DNA of 22,761 nt from JADFUS01 sp036653215 (GTDB lineage: Bacteria > Bacteroidota > Bacteroidia > Bacteroidales > Rikenellaceae). Below are positions 15,275-22,298 of the stretch, in pieces. A program made the position numbers and the translations under genes. Each line of letters starts with the position of its first letter. The first letter of the stretch is position 1. Under the pieces are notes generated by a model. The model saw nothing but the letters and a program-made list of their open reading frames with translations. It was not told the origin of the DNA and made no database searches. The DNA is taken from positions 1 to 22,761 of the forward strand of contig JAVVUK010000018.1 of NCBI GenBank assembly GCA_036653215.1. Reading direction: 5' to 3'.

Positions 15275-16864
15275 ATGACGCTACTAAACATCTTAGAAAC
15301 AGTAGATTGGTCGAGGGCTCAATTTGCCCTAACGGCAATGTACCATTGGCTCTTTGTTCCGCTAACCTTAGGGTTAGGGTTTATATGTGCATTCATGGAG
15401 ACCATATACTTCAAAAAAGGTTTCGACCCTCAATGGAAGAGATACACCAAATTTTGGATGAAATTATTTGCTATCAACTTCGCCATAGGAGTAGCAACAG
15501 GCATCATCTTAGAATTTGAATTTGGAACTAACTGGTCTAATTATTCTTATTTTGTAGGTGATATATTCGGTGCACCACTTGCCATAGAAGGGATATTCGC
15601 CTTTTTCATGGAAAGCACATTTATTGCCGTCATGTATTTTGGGTGGAACAAGGTATCTCCACGTTTTCACCTCACAGCGACATGGCTCACAGCGGCTGGT
15701 GCTTCAATATCTGCAATTTGGATATTGATAGCAAACGCATGGATGCAACTTCCTGTGGGTATGCAATTTAACATAGAGACGGCTCGCAACGAGATGGTCG
15801 ACTTTTGGGCTGTGGCTCTCTCTCCGATGGCTTTAAATAAGATCGTACATACTGTGACCTGTGGATTTGTGCTTGCCTCTATATTTGTAATTGCAATAAG
15901 CGCATGGTTTTTACTCAAAAAGCGTGAAGAGACATTTGCCAAAAGTTCCATGAAGATAGCCGCTATTTTCGGACTTATAAGCTCGTTGATACTTATGTCT
16001 TCAGGACATAAATCGGGGATCCTCATAGCAAAATACCAACCTGTAAAATTTGCAGCCATAGAGTCTATCTATGATGGTGAAAAGAGAGCTCCTCTAACTA
16101 TAATCAGCGTTTTAAACCCTAAGAAAACCATAGAAAACGATGAGCCTATACATTTCTGTGAGATAAAAGCAGACGGAGTGTTATCTATCCTTGCCTTTAG
16201 TGATATAAATGCTTTTGTGCCTGGTCTTAACGATCTTGTTTATGGAAATGAAGAGATGGGTATTATCTCTACACAAGAAAAGATAGATCGTGGACGTGTT
16301 GCCATAAATAAGGTTAAGTTATATAATAATGCTCTTAAGGCAAAAGACACCGTGACGATGAGAGAAATAGTGAGGCTCTTTAATCCCGAAACAGCTGAAG
16401 GACGTGATTTCATAACCAACAACTTCAAATATTTTGGCTATGGGTATCTCTCTTCTCCAACAGATGTAATACCAAACATACCTATGGTATATTACAGTTT
16501 TAGGATAATGGTCGCTTTAGGTCTTTATTTTGTGCTTCTCTTCGCCGTCGTACTATTCCTACTTTATAAAAACAAGATAGCTTCATATCGCTGGATTTTA
16601 TATGTGCTACTCTTCTCGCTACCATTGCCTTACCTTGCAGGAGAGGCAGGCTGGGTGGTTACTGAAGTAGGTCGTCAGCCATGGACAATACAAGATTTGC
16701 TTCCTACAATAGCTTCTATATCAAGCATCGAAGCATCGGCAGTGAAAGTCACATTTTTCCTTTTTGGAGTGCTTTTCACAACCCTACTAATTGCCGAGAT
16801 TGGGATAATGATAAAGCAAGTTAAGATAGGACCTAAAGCCATTGAAGAAGATAATAAATATTAG
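15275..16864 (+). CDS. cydA: Cytochrome bd quinol oxidase subunit I
   Basis: The haem-bearing subunit of the inner-membrane oxidase that reduces oxygen to water with menaquinol. It has 529 residues. Conserved residues, offset by +6 from E. coli until the loop insertion, are H24 (near H19, haem ligand; +5 here), E105 and E113 (E99, E107), H192 (H186, haem b558) and K258/E263 in the quinol loop (K252, E257). M412 in RIMVALG matches the second b558 ligand. GRQPW (466-470) is the family signature. The Q-loop is followed by a long hydrophilic insert (about 270-395) that I take to be the form common in Bacteroidota. About nine membrane helices are expected. cydB follows after 5 bases. High-affinity oxygen use fits a nano-aerobic lifestyle and removes oxygen. 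Confidence 0.96.
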   Translation: MTLLNILETVDWSRAQFALTAMYHWLFVPLTLGLGFICAFMETIYFKKGFDPQWKRYTKFWMKLFAINFAIGVATGIILEFEFGTNWSNYSYFVGDIFGAPLAIEGIFAFFMESTFIAVMYFGWNKVSPRFHLTATWLTAAGASISAIWILIANAWMQLPVGMQFNIETARNEMVDFWAVALSPMALNKIVHTVTCGFVLASIFVIAISAWFLLKKREETFAKSSMKIAAIFGLISSLILMSSGHKSGILIAKYQPVKFAAIESIYDGEKRAPLTIISVLNPKKTIENDEPIHFCEIKADGVLSILAFSDINAFVPGLNDLVYGNEEMGIISTQEKIDRGRVAINKVKLYNNALKAKDTVTMREIVRLFNPETAEGRDFITNNFKYFGYGYLSSPTDVIPNIPMVYYSFRIMVALGLYFVLLFAVVLFLLYKNKIASYRWILYVLLFSLPLPYLAGEAGWVVTEVGRQPWTIQDLLPTIASISSIEASAVKVTFFLFGVLFTTLLIAEIGIMIKQVKIGPKAIEEDNKY

Positions 16865-16869
16865 AGGAT

Positions 16870-17976
16870 ATGGAAATTACGTATATATTTTTGCAGCATT
16901 ATTGGTGGTTTATCATCTCGCTTCTTGCTGGGATACTTGTCTTTCTGCTATTTGTGCAAGGAGGACAAACAATGATAGGACTACTTGGAAAGGGTGAAGA
17001 CGAGAAATCGATAATCATAAATTCACTCGGTCATAAATGGGAATTTACATTTACCACACTTGTGACATTTGGAGGGGCTTTTTTCGCCTCGTTTCCTCTA
17101 TTTTACAGCACCAGTTTTGGAGGTGCTTTTTATGTATGGATGGCAATTCTCTTTTTCTTCGTAATCCAAGCTGTCGCTTATGAGTTCCGCTCTAAGCCTA
17201 ACAACCTCTTGGGAACAAAGACATACGAGACATTCCTATTGCTAAACGGATTTTTCGGAACTTTACTAATTGGCACTGCCGTAGGCACCTTGTTTACAGG
17301 AGCTCCTTTTATTGTCGAAAGGGCAAACATAGGGAATTTCATGGGAAACAACATTATTTCCTCATGGGCTACTCCATGGGGAGGTCTTGATGCCATTACC
17401 GACTATCGCAACTTAGCTCTCGGACTTGCTGTGTTCTTCTTAGCACGAGTTCTCGCTATACACTACTTCTATAATGACATTGATAGTGAAGCAATACGTC
17501 AGAAAGGTAAAAAACCTCTTTTAATATCATCGGCACTCTTTCTACTCTTTTTCCTCACTTTCACAATCAGCATCCTTTGCATGAGTGGACAAAATGTAGA
17601 TCCAACAACAGGAGTTGTGACAATGGAAGAATTTAAATATTTGCATAATTTCATCTCCATGCCTATTGTTTTATGTCTATTCCTTATAGGTGTTTTGATG
17701 GTACTATGGAGCCTTTACATCGGATTTAAAGGGAGCCGTAACGCTATTTGGCATAGTGGTATAGGCACCATAATTACAGTCTCCATGTTGCTTATAATAG
17801 CAGGGTATAACAATAGTAGCTATTATCCATCTTTAGTAGACACAGCCTCGTCACTCACCATCTTCAACAGTTCGTCAAGCTACTTCACACTTAAGACAAT
17901 GGCTATATTTTCTTTCATAATACCTTTTGTAATAGCGTATATATGGTATTCTTGGAGGCAGATGAACAAAAAGTAA
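16870..17976 (+). CDS. cydB: Cytochrome bd quinol oxidase subunit II
   Basis: The partner of CydA in the inner membrane, with 368 residues, normal length. Many hydrophobic helices are spread over the whole protein. The N-terminal part has QHYWWFIISLLAGILVFLLFVQGGQ, where CydB proteins carry a G-rich first helix, and the conserved GHKWEFTFTTLVTFGGAFFASFP and YEFRSK segments follow. Its ATG is 5 bases after the cydA stop and is preceded by AGAGGA, one of the few Shine-Dalgarno-like stretches here, perhaps helping re-initiation. No cydC or cydD lies in the window. A 16-bp hairpin follows at 18001-18037. Confidence 0.95.
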   Translation: MEITYIFLQHYWWFIISLLAGILVFLLFVQGGQTMIGLLGKGEDEKSIIINSLGHKWEFTFTTLVTFGGAFFASFPLFYSTSFGGAFYVWMAILFFFVIQAVAYEFRSKPNNLLGTKTYETFLLLNGFFGTLLIGTAVGTLFTGAPFIVERANIGNFMGNNIISSWATPWGGLDAITDYRNLALGLAVFFLARVLAIHYFYNDIDSEAIRQKGKKPLLISSALFLLFFLTFTISILCMSGQNVDPTTGVVTMEEFKYLHNFISMPIVLCLFLIGVLMVLWSLYIGFKGSRNAIWHSGIGTIITVSMLLIIAGYNNSSYYPSLVDTASSLTIFNSSSSYFTLKTMAIFSFIIPFVIAYIWYSWRQMNKK

Positions 17977-18000
17977 TAACGATATAGATAAATACAATAG

Positions 18001-18037
18001 ATAATAGTGCATTTGTAATTAACAGATGCACTATTAT
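18001..18037 (+). terminator. Hairpin after cydB, probable terminator
   Basis: The arms 18001-18016 and 18022-18037 pair over 16 positions with one G-U, around a 5-base loop. The T-tract behind it is weak (TGTATAAT), so termination may be partial, with read-through into the flavodoxin gene 35 bases on. Confidence 0.55.
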
Positions 18038-18071
18038 TGTATAATAAAAGATACATTAAAAATTTAACTAT

Positions 18072-18572
18072 ATGAAAAGCACAGTAATCATTTTCGGGAC
18101 TTTAGGAGGTAATACACGTGTCATAGCAAAGAGGATAAACGAGGCATTGGGAGGAAGTGCGAAAGTAATTGACGTAAATATGTCTACGGCAGCCGACTTC
18201 CAAGACTATGACAACATTATTTTAGGAACCTCAACAACAGGATATGGAGAACTTATAGATCCATGGATCGACTTTATGCCAACAATAAACGGCATCGAGC
18301 TTAATGGGAAAACAGTAGCTCTATTTGGACTTGGAGACTCAAGCAGCTTTAGCGACACCTTCACAAATGGAATGGCTGAATTATACACCGTCATGCAGGA
18401 GAAAGGAGCTAATATAATAGGCTCGGTAAGCACAGAAGGATACACATTTGACGATTCTAAATCAGTGGTAGACGGTCGTTTTGTAGGACTTGCCCTTGAT
18501 GAGGACAATGAGGATAGCCAGACACCTCAAAGAATTAAAGATTGGGTGGCTATAATATCGCCACAATTATAA
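18072..18572 (+). CDS. fldA: Flavodoxin, long-chain type
   Basis: A small FMN protein that replaces ferredoxin as an electron carrier, often under low iron. It has 166 residues. The phosphate loop at 9-15 reads GTLGGNT (usual pattern S/T-x-T-G-N-T, here with glycine in the middle). The first ring-binding loop is GTSTTGYGEL (52-61), and the second is FGLGDSSSFSDTFTNG (85-100). F93 falls where most flavodoxins have the tyrosine that stacks on the flavin. The extra loop at about 120-140 (EGYTFDDSKSVVDGRFVGLALDEDN) is the long-chain type signature. It is separated from cydB by a hairpin and converges on thi4 with a shared terminator. I see no clear promoter or Fur-like site. Family identification is secure; the partner is unknown. 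Confidence 0.93.
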   Translation: MKSTVIIFGTLGGNTRVIAKRINEALGGSAKVIDVNMSTAADFQDYDNIILGTSTTGYGELIDPWIDFMPTINGIELNGKTVALFGLGDSSSFSDTFTNGMAELYTVMQEKGANIIGSVSTEGYTFDDSKSVVDGRFVGLALDEDNEDSQTPQRIKDWVAIISPQL

Positions 18573-18584
18573 TTAATATCAAAA

Positions 18585-18624
18585 AAAAACGCTTAGCAGA
18601 ACTGAAGTTCCACTAAGCGTTTTT
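18585..18624. terminator. Bidirectional terminator between flavodoxin and thi4
   Basis: CGCTTAG (18590-18596) pairs with CTAAGCG (18613-18619). An inner GAAC/GTTC helix closes a TGAA tetraloop, with a small CA/CA internal loop between. Flanking A and T runs give U-tracts in both directions: five on +, nine on -. Confidence 0.88.
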
Positions 18625-18637
18625 ATTATATATAAAT

Positions 18638-19360
18638 TTATTTTTTGTTTATTTTGGCGATCATCAGTTCAGCAGCTTTTTTACCAGAAAGAAGCATCCC
18701 TCCAAAGATAGGACCCATACGGAAACTACCACTAACACCATTTGCAGCCATCCCAGATGCGAAAAGCCCTGGATATATCTCTTTTGTATTCTCCACTGTT
18801 TTCGATTCGGCCTCTTCGATAGACAAAGAACGCTCACCAACAACCCCTCCAGTAGGAGTATTCAACTTAACTGAGTTTTTACGAGCCACGATACGAGCTA
18901 TCATACACTCGTGTCCTGTGCCGTCAAGCACTGTCTTTGACATAACCATCAAAGGATCGACGTGCATCCCTTCACGGATTACAGGAGCCCAGTTTACTAC
19001 CAACCCCGANNNNNNNNNNGCCTTTGTTGCTGCATATATCAATGCAGAAGTAGCGTGCACAGAATCGAGAATATAAGTATCTCCTTCTGCTTTACGATAA
19101 TGAACTCCTAATTCGTCTAAAATAGGAAGTGCGTTAGATTGTACTATAATATCGTTAAACATCATCGCACCACCCCACATACCACCACCGGGAGCTAATT
19201 TAAGTTCATAAAGAGCAACTTTCTTACCAGCCTTTGCTAAATAGTAAGCCGCTACAAGCCCAGAAGGACCACCACCTACAATGGCAGCATCTACTTCAAG
19301 GTTAGACATCAGTTTCTCAAAATAAGATTTAACAATCCCTTGTGATACAACTTTTTCCAT
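18638..19360 (-). CDS. thi4: Thi4 family thiazole synthase (sulfide-dependent type), interrupted by assembly gap
   Basis: Makes the adenylated thiazole precursor of thiamin from NAD and glycine. Seen are the dinucleotide loop GGGPSG (29-34), Y51-E52-L-K, the GGGMWGG loop (58-64), and, after the gap, VNWAPV, HVDPL, DGTGHE, TVENTKEIYPGLFASGMAANGVSGSFRMGPIFGGMLLSGKKAAE. The position of the sulfur-donating cysteine of yeast Thi4 (C205) holds valine (nominal V158, in ARIVARK), so this should not be the suicide form but use free sulfide, as in archaea and anaerobes. Ten N at 19010-19019 break the gene. The frame continues by chance, but about 20 residues normally lie between YAATK and SGLVVNW, so the true gap is longer. 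It is preceded by a TPP riboswitch and ends at a shared terminator. Family secure; sulfide dependence inferred. Confidence 0.92.
   Translation of the reverse strand: MEKVVSQGIVKSYFEKLMSNLEVDAAIVGGGPSGLVAAYYLAKAGKKVALYELKLAPGGGMWGGAMMFNDIIVQSNALPILDELGVHYRKAEGDTYILDSVHATSALIYAATKXXXXSGLVVNWAPVIREGMHVDPLMVMSKTVLDGTGHECMIARIVARKNSVKLNTPTGGVVGERSLSIEEAESKTVENTKEIYPGLFASGMAANGVSGSFRMGPIFGGMLLSGKKAAELMIAKINKK
19010..19019. other. Assembly gap (10 N) inside thi4
   Basis: Ten ambiguous bases of scaffold padding. Comparison with the family layout suggests the missing piece is nearer 60-70 bases. Confidence 0.95.
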
Positions 19361-19456
19361 AATATTTTTATATTTAATTAGGAACTTCCCGAATTTATAA
19401 ACTCAGATCGCTCCTTCGTGCATAGAGGTTTTGCACAACTTTTTAATCTAATATCG

Positions 19457-19537
19457 GCATTTCCCTAACGGCAGCATTACCTGCATCAGGTTCAATGGGT
19501 ATAATCTCAGCCACGTATTTTAAGCACCCCTATAATA
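19457..19537 (-). promoter_or_regulatory. TPP riboswitch (THI element) controlling thi4
   Basis: The minus strand shows the conserved aptamer in order: AGGGGTGC (19524-19531), GGCTGAGA, then ACCCATTGAACCTGAT, and TAATGC followed by GTTAGGGAAAT (about 19460-19482). These are the P2/P4/P5 signature blocks of the thiamin pyrophosphate aptamer. It lies about 100 bases before the thi4 ATG. The leader between contains a small hairpin (arms at about 19433 and 19420) and no obvious terminator T-run near the ATG, so control could be on translation or through the hairpin. The P1 stem looks weak, so the outer limits are approximate. Confidence 0.93.
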
Positions 19538-19582
19538 AGATTTCAGCACACAAAGATATAAATAATTGTATCATACACAAAA

Positions 19583-19624
19583 TAAAAAAAACCATCCCAA
19601 AAAGTTATGCACAACCTTTTGGGA
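19583..19624 (-). terminator. Rho-independent terminator of the M3 peptidase gene
   Basis: TCCCAAAA (19595-19602) pairs with TTTTGGGA (19617-19624). On the minus strand a run of eight T (19583-19590) follows. It lies about 50 bases after the peptidase stop. Its loop contains the GTTATGCACAAC repeat (19604-19615). The 313-base gap 19361-19673 contains this terminator, the riboswitch and its leader, and no gene that I can see. Confidence 0.8.
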
Positions 19625-19673
19625 CAGTTCTAATATTGGAAGTATTTCAGAATTTTTTAATTATTATTATTAA

Positions 19674-21782
19674 TTATTTTACAAAACCTCGTTTTCTCAT
19701 TAAAGGGACAACAGATGGTGCTTTACCACGAAACTTTTCATATTGTACCATGCCTTCATCTTGCCCACCTTCGGCAAGGATATATTTACGGAACTTGGCA
19801 GCGACCTCTGGACTGTATATGTCACCAGCCTCTTTAAACGCCTCAAAAGCATCGCTATCAAGAACAGCAGCCCATGTATATACGTAATATCCAGATGAAT
19901 ATCCATCATAGAAGATGTGTTTATAGAATGTTGTACGATAACGTGGATATATCTGTTTTATCAAGCCATATTTCTCCATTGACGCTTTCTCAAAAGCAAC
20001 GACATCGATTGTCGTATCTATCTCGGTACGTGTATAATGGTCTAAGTCGAGAAGAGCCGCTGCTACGTGTTCGGTAGTAGCCCACCCTTGATTAAACTTA
20101 CTACTTGCGTTAATCTTAGCTATAAGCGCATCGGGAATAACCTCTCCAGTAAGATAGTTTTTCGCATATATACGCATCACCTCAGGCTCAGAAGCCCAAT
20201 TTTCCATTATCTGAGAAGGCAATTCTACCATATCCATAGGAATAGTGCCAGATACCTTGCCATATCTACCTCGTGAGAAGATGCTGTGTAGCGCATGACC
20301 ATATTCGTGGAACATGGTTTCTGTGTCGTCCCAACTTAAAAGAGCAGGCTTACCATCAACAGGCTTTGTGAAATTTCCAGATATAGTGATCAGTGGTAAT
20401 ATCTCTTTGCCATTGTTGTAATCATAACTACGAAGCTCCTCACACCATGCACCACCCTCTTTACTTTCACGTGGGAAGTAGTCTAGATAGATGATAGCCA
20501 AATGTTTCCCATCAGAGCCTTTAACTTCATAAACCTCAACATCAGGGTGATATACTTGTATATCATTACGCTTTTCTAATTTTATGCCATATAGTTTATT
20601 TGACACATAGAACATACCATCTCTAACTTTATCCACACTTAGATATGGTTTGATAGTCTCTTCGTCTATATCGAACTTCTCTTTACGCAACTTTTCAGAA
20701 TAGTACCACCAATCCCAAGCCTCGACCTTAACGCCTTTCCCTTCTTTGTCGGCAAGCGTCTGAAGCTCTTTAAGCTCTGTTTTTGCTTGTGCAAGGGCAG
20801 GTTTCCACAACTCAAGCATCAACTTATATACGTTTTTAGGATCTTTAGCCATATTTTCAGAAATCACATATTCTGCATAGCTTTTAAACCCTAACAACTT
20901 AGCTTTAGCAAGAGATAGGTTTAGAATTTTGTTTGCCACTACCCTATTATCATTTGCATTTCCATTTCCACCTCTGTTATAGTAGGCTTTATATATTTTC
21001 TCTCGCAAATCACGTTTGTCTGAGTATGTTAGGAAAGGCAACATACTTGGCTTATCGACTGTGAAAATCCATTTACCACCCAACCCAGCAGCCTTTGCAT
21101 CTCCTGCTGCTGCCGCAACGACTCCTTCAGGCAAACCAGCAAGGTCTTTTTTATTATCTATGATAAGTTTAAAATCTTTAGTGTCTTTAAGTAGGTTTTC
21201 ACCAAAAGCAAGGGATGCCATAGCCATATCGCTATTGATTTTCATCATCTCTTTTTTCTGTTCATCATTTAGATTAGCACCACTTCGCACATATTCGTCA
21301 TAATATTTTTCTACTGTACGACGAGCTAAAGAGTCGGTAAGAGAGTCACGACTATCGTAAACTGTCTTTATCTTTGAAAATAGCTTTTCATTAAGATTTA
21401 TCTCATCATAATGCGCTGACAAAAGAGGAGTAATTTCTTTTGAGATGGCCATCAGAGAGTCGTTCGACATATTAGCTTTTAAGATAGAGAATATACGAGA
21501 TGTTCTATCAAGAAGTTTCCCCGAATTATTAAGAGGCAAAATGGTATTTTCAAAGGTTGGAGCTTCCGTATTATTGACAATAGAGTCAATCTCCAATTTA
21601 TGAATTTTCATCGACTCAACAAAAGCTGGCGTAAAATGAGATAATTTAATTTCATCGAACGGAGGAGTGTGAAACGGAGTGTCAAACTCTTTCAGCAATG
21701 GATTTTCGTCTAAGTTAGTTGTCTTACAACAAGATACAAGACCAATCCCTGCACACATTAATAATAACAATTGTTTTTTCAT
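19674..21782 (-). CDS. dcp: M3-family peptidyl-dipeptidase (Dcp-like) lipoprotein
   Basis: A zinc metallopeptidase that trims dipeptides from the C-terminus of small peptides. It has 702 residues from the ATG at 21782. A longer frame from a TTG at 21821 would add 13 residues but runs into the putative promoter, so I reject it. The first residues are a lipoprotein signal (LVSC, lipidated C18), suggesting an anchored periplasmic or outer-membrane enzyme, unlike cytoplasmic E. coli Dcp. The zinc site is HEYGH at 492-496, with the third ligand E520 in MVELPSQIMENWASE. The C-terminal YSSGYYVYTWAAVLDSDAFEAF block is typical of M3 enzymes. It is transcribed alone: TAAATTTG as a -7 candidate at 21819-21826 and a terminator at 19583-19624. 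Family very secure, substrate unknown. Confidence 0.93.
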   Translation of the reverse strand: MKKQLLLLMCAGIGLVSCCKTTNLDENPLLKEFDTPFHTPPFDEIKLSHFTPAFVESMKIHKLEIDSIVNNTEAPTFENTILPLNNSGKLLDRTSRIFSILKANMSNDSLMAISKEITPLLSAHYDEINLNEKLFSKIKTVYDSRDSLTDSLARRTVEKYYDEYVRSGANLNDEQKKEMMKINSDMAMASLAFGENLLKDTKDFKLIIDNKKDLAGLPEGVVAAAAGDAKAAGLGGKWIFTVDKPSMLPFLTYSDKRDLREKIYKAYYNRGGNGNANDNRVVANKILNLSLAKAKLLGFKSYAEYVISENMAKDPKNVYKLMLELWKPALAQAKTELKELQTLADKEGKGVKVEAWDWWYYSEKLRKEKFDIDEETIKPYLSVDKVRDGMFYVSNKLYGIKLEKRNDIQVYHPDVEVYEVKGSDGKHLAIIYLDYFPRESKEGGAWCEELRSYDYNNGKEILPLITISGNFTKPVDGKPALLSWDDTETMFHEYGHALHSIFSRGRYGKVSGTIPMDMVELPSQIMENWASEPEVMRIYAKNYLTGEVIPDALIAKINASSKFNQGWATTEHVAAALLDLDHYTRTEIDTTIDVVAFEKASMEKYGLIKQIYPRYRTTFYKHIFYDGYSSGYYVYTWAAVLDSDAFEAFKEAGDIYSPEVAAKFRKYILAEGGQDEGMVQYEKFRGKAPSVVPLMRKRGFVK

Positions 21783-21818
21783 AGAATAGTATAGTATGGT
21801 TTTATGGGCAGCAAGATA

Positions 21819-21826
21819 CAAATTTA
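21819..21826 (-). promoter_or_regulatory. Putative -7 promoter element for the M3 peptidase
   Basis: Minus-strand TAAATTTG fits TAnnTTTG and ends 36 bases before the ATG at 21782. A TATCTTGC directly after it is an alternative. It lies just past the terminator of the upstream gene. Confidence 0.4.
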
Positions 21827-21835
21827 TATCTTAAC

Positions 21836-21870
21836 AAAAAAATCCCACATCAATAAAGATGTAGGATTTT
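21836..21870 (-). terminator. Rho-independent terminator after the PII-like gene
   Basis: The arms 21839-21851 and 21858-21870 pair (13 positions, one G-U on the minus strand) around a 6-base loop. On the minus strand a run of seven T follows (21836-21842). The bases between it and the PII-like gene (21871-21999) hold nothing I recognise. Confidence 0.8.
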
Positions 21871-21999
21871 CTTTGAACGATATTAAGGATGATACCACAA
21901 TGAGAAATATCAAATTTAACACCTTTTGTCGTCAACGTCAACAATGATTTATGACAACATAATAAAAACAAAACTAAACCTAATAAACTTTAATTATCA

Positions 22000-22293
22000 T
22001 TATAACGAACCCTCTACACTCCAGACAAACGCTCTTAGACCTTGTTGTTCAGTCCTGTCATCGAGCTCTCGCAAAGCTTTAAAGAGAGGCTCCACTTTGT
22101 CATCGGCAACGATAGCTATTATTGCCGAATTTGTAGAAGGCCATGTATGTGTACCATAGTGAGGCTCCCCACGAAAAGAACCTCTACCTTTAATATCTTC
22201 CCACTGGGTAAAACCTCTAATACCTTGTTTGTCTATGATTTGCATCATAGGCTCTGTGAGAGCTTTGCTATATGCTATAAATACCGATTTCAT
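22000..22293 (-). CDS. PII-like transporter-associated protein (PG0541 type)
   Basis: A 97-residue protein with the GlnB/PII-like ferredoxin fold pattern: beta-strand KSVFIAYSKAL, a helix, GFTQWEDIKGRGSFRGEPHYGTHTWPSTNSA in the place of the T-loop (PII proteins have GFTV...GRG near here), then AIIAIVADDK and FKALRELDD. I recognise it as the family found beside RND efflux pumps in Bacteroidota (named after PG0541). It starts 5 bases after the RND permease stops, so they are co-transcribed, and it ends with the terminator at 21836-21870. PII-like proteins usually bind nucleotides or metals and regulate a neighbouring transporter, so it may sense a ligand and adjust the pump. That role is inference. 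Confidence 0.85.
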   Translation of the reverse strand: MKSVFIAYSKALTEPMMQIIDKQGIRGFTQWEDIKGRGSFRGEPHYGTHTWPSTNSAIIAIVADDKVEPLFKALRELDDRTEQQGLRAFVWSVEGSL

Positions 22294-22298
22294 ATTCT

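Noticed and set aside
19429..19680. Possible replication origin: two DnaA-box-like 9-mers and an AT-rich tract (TTAATTATTATTATTAATTA) near 19657-19676
   Set aside because: Only two boxes, no cluster, no dnaA or dnaN nearby, and AT-rich gaps are ordinary in this genome. Both boxes are explained as well by the repeated near-palindromic 12-mer.
21783..21821. Longer form of the M3 peptidase beginning at a TTG at 21821
   Set aside because: It places 13 odd residues before a perfect lipoprotein signal and overlaps the -7 box. The ATG at 21782 gives a standard lipoprotein N-terminus.
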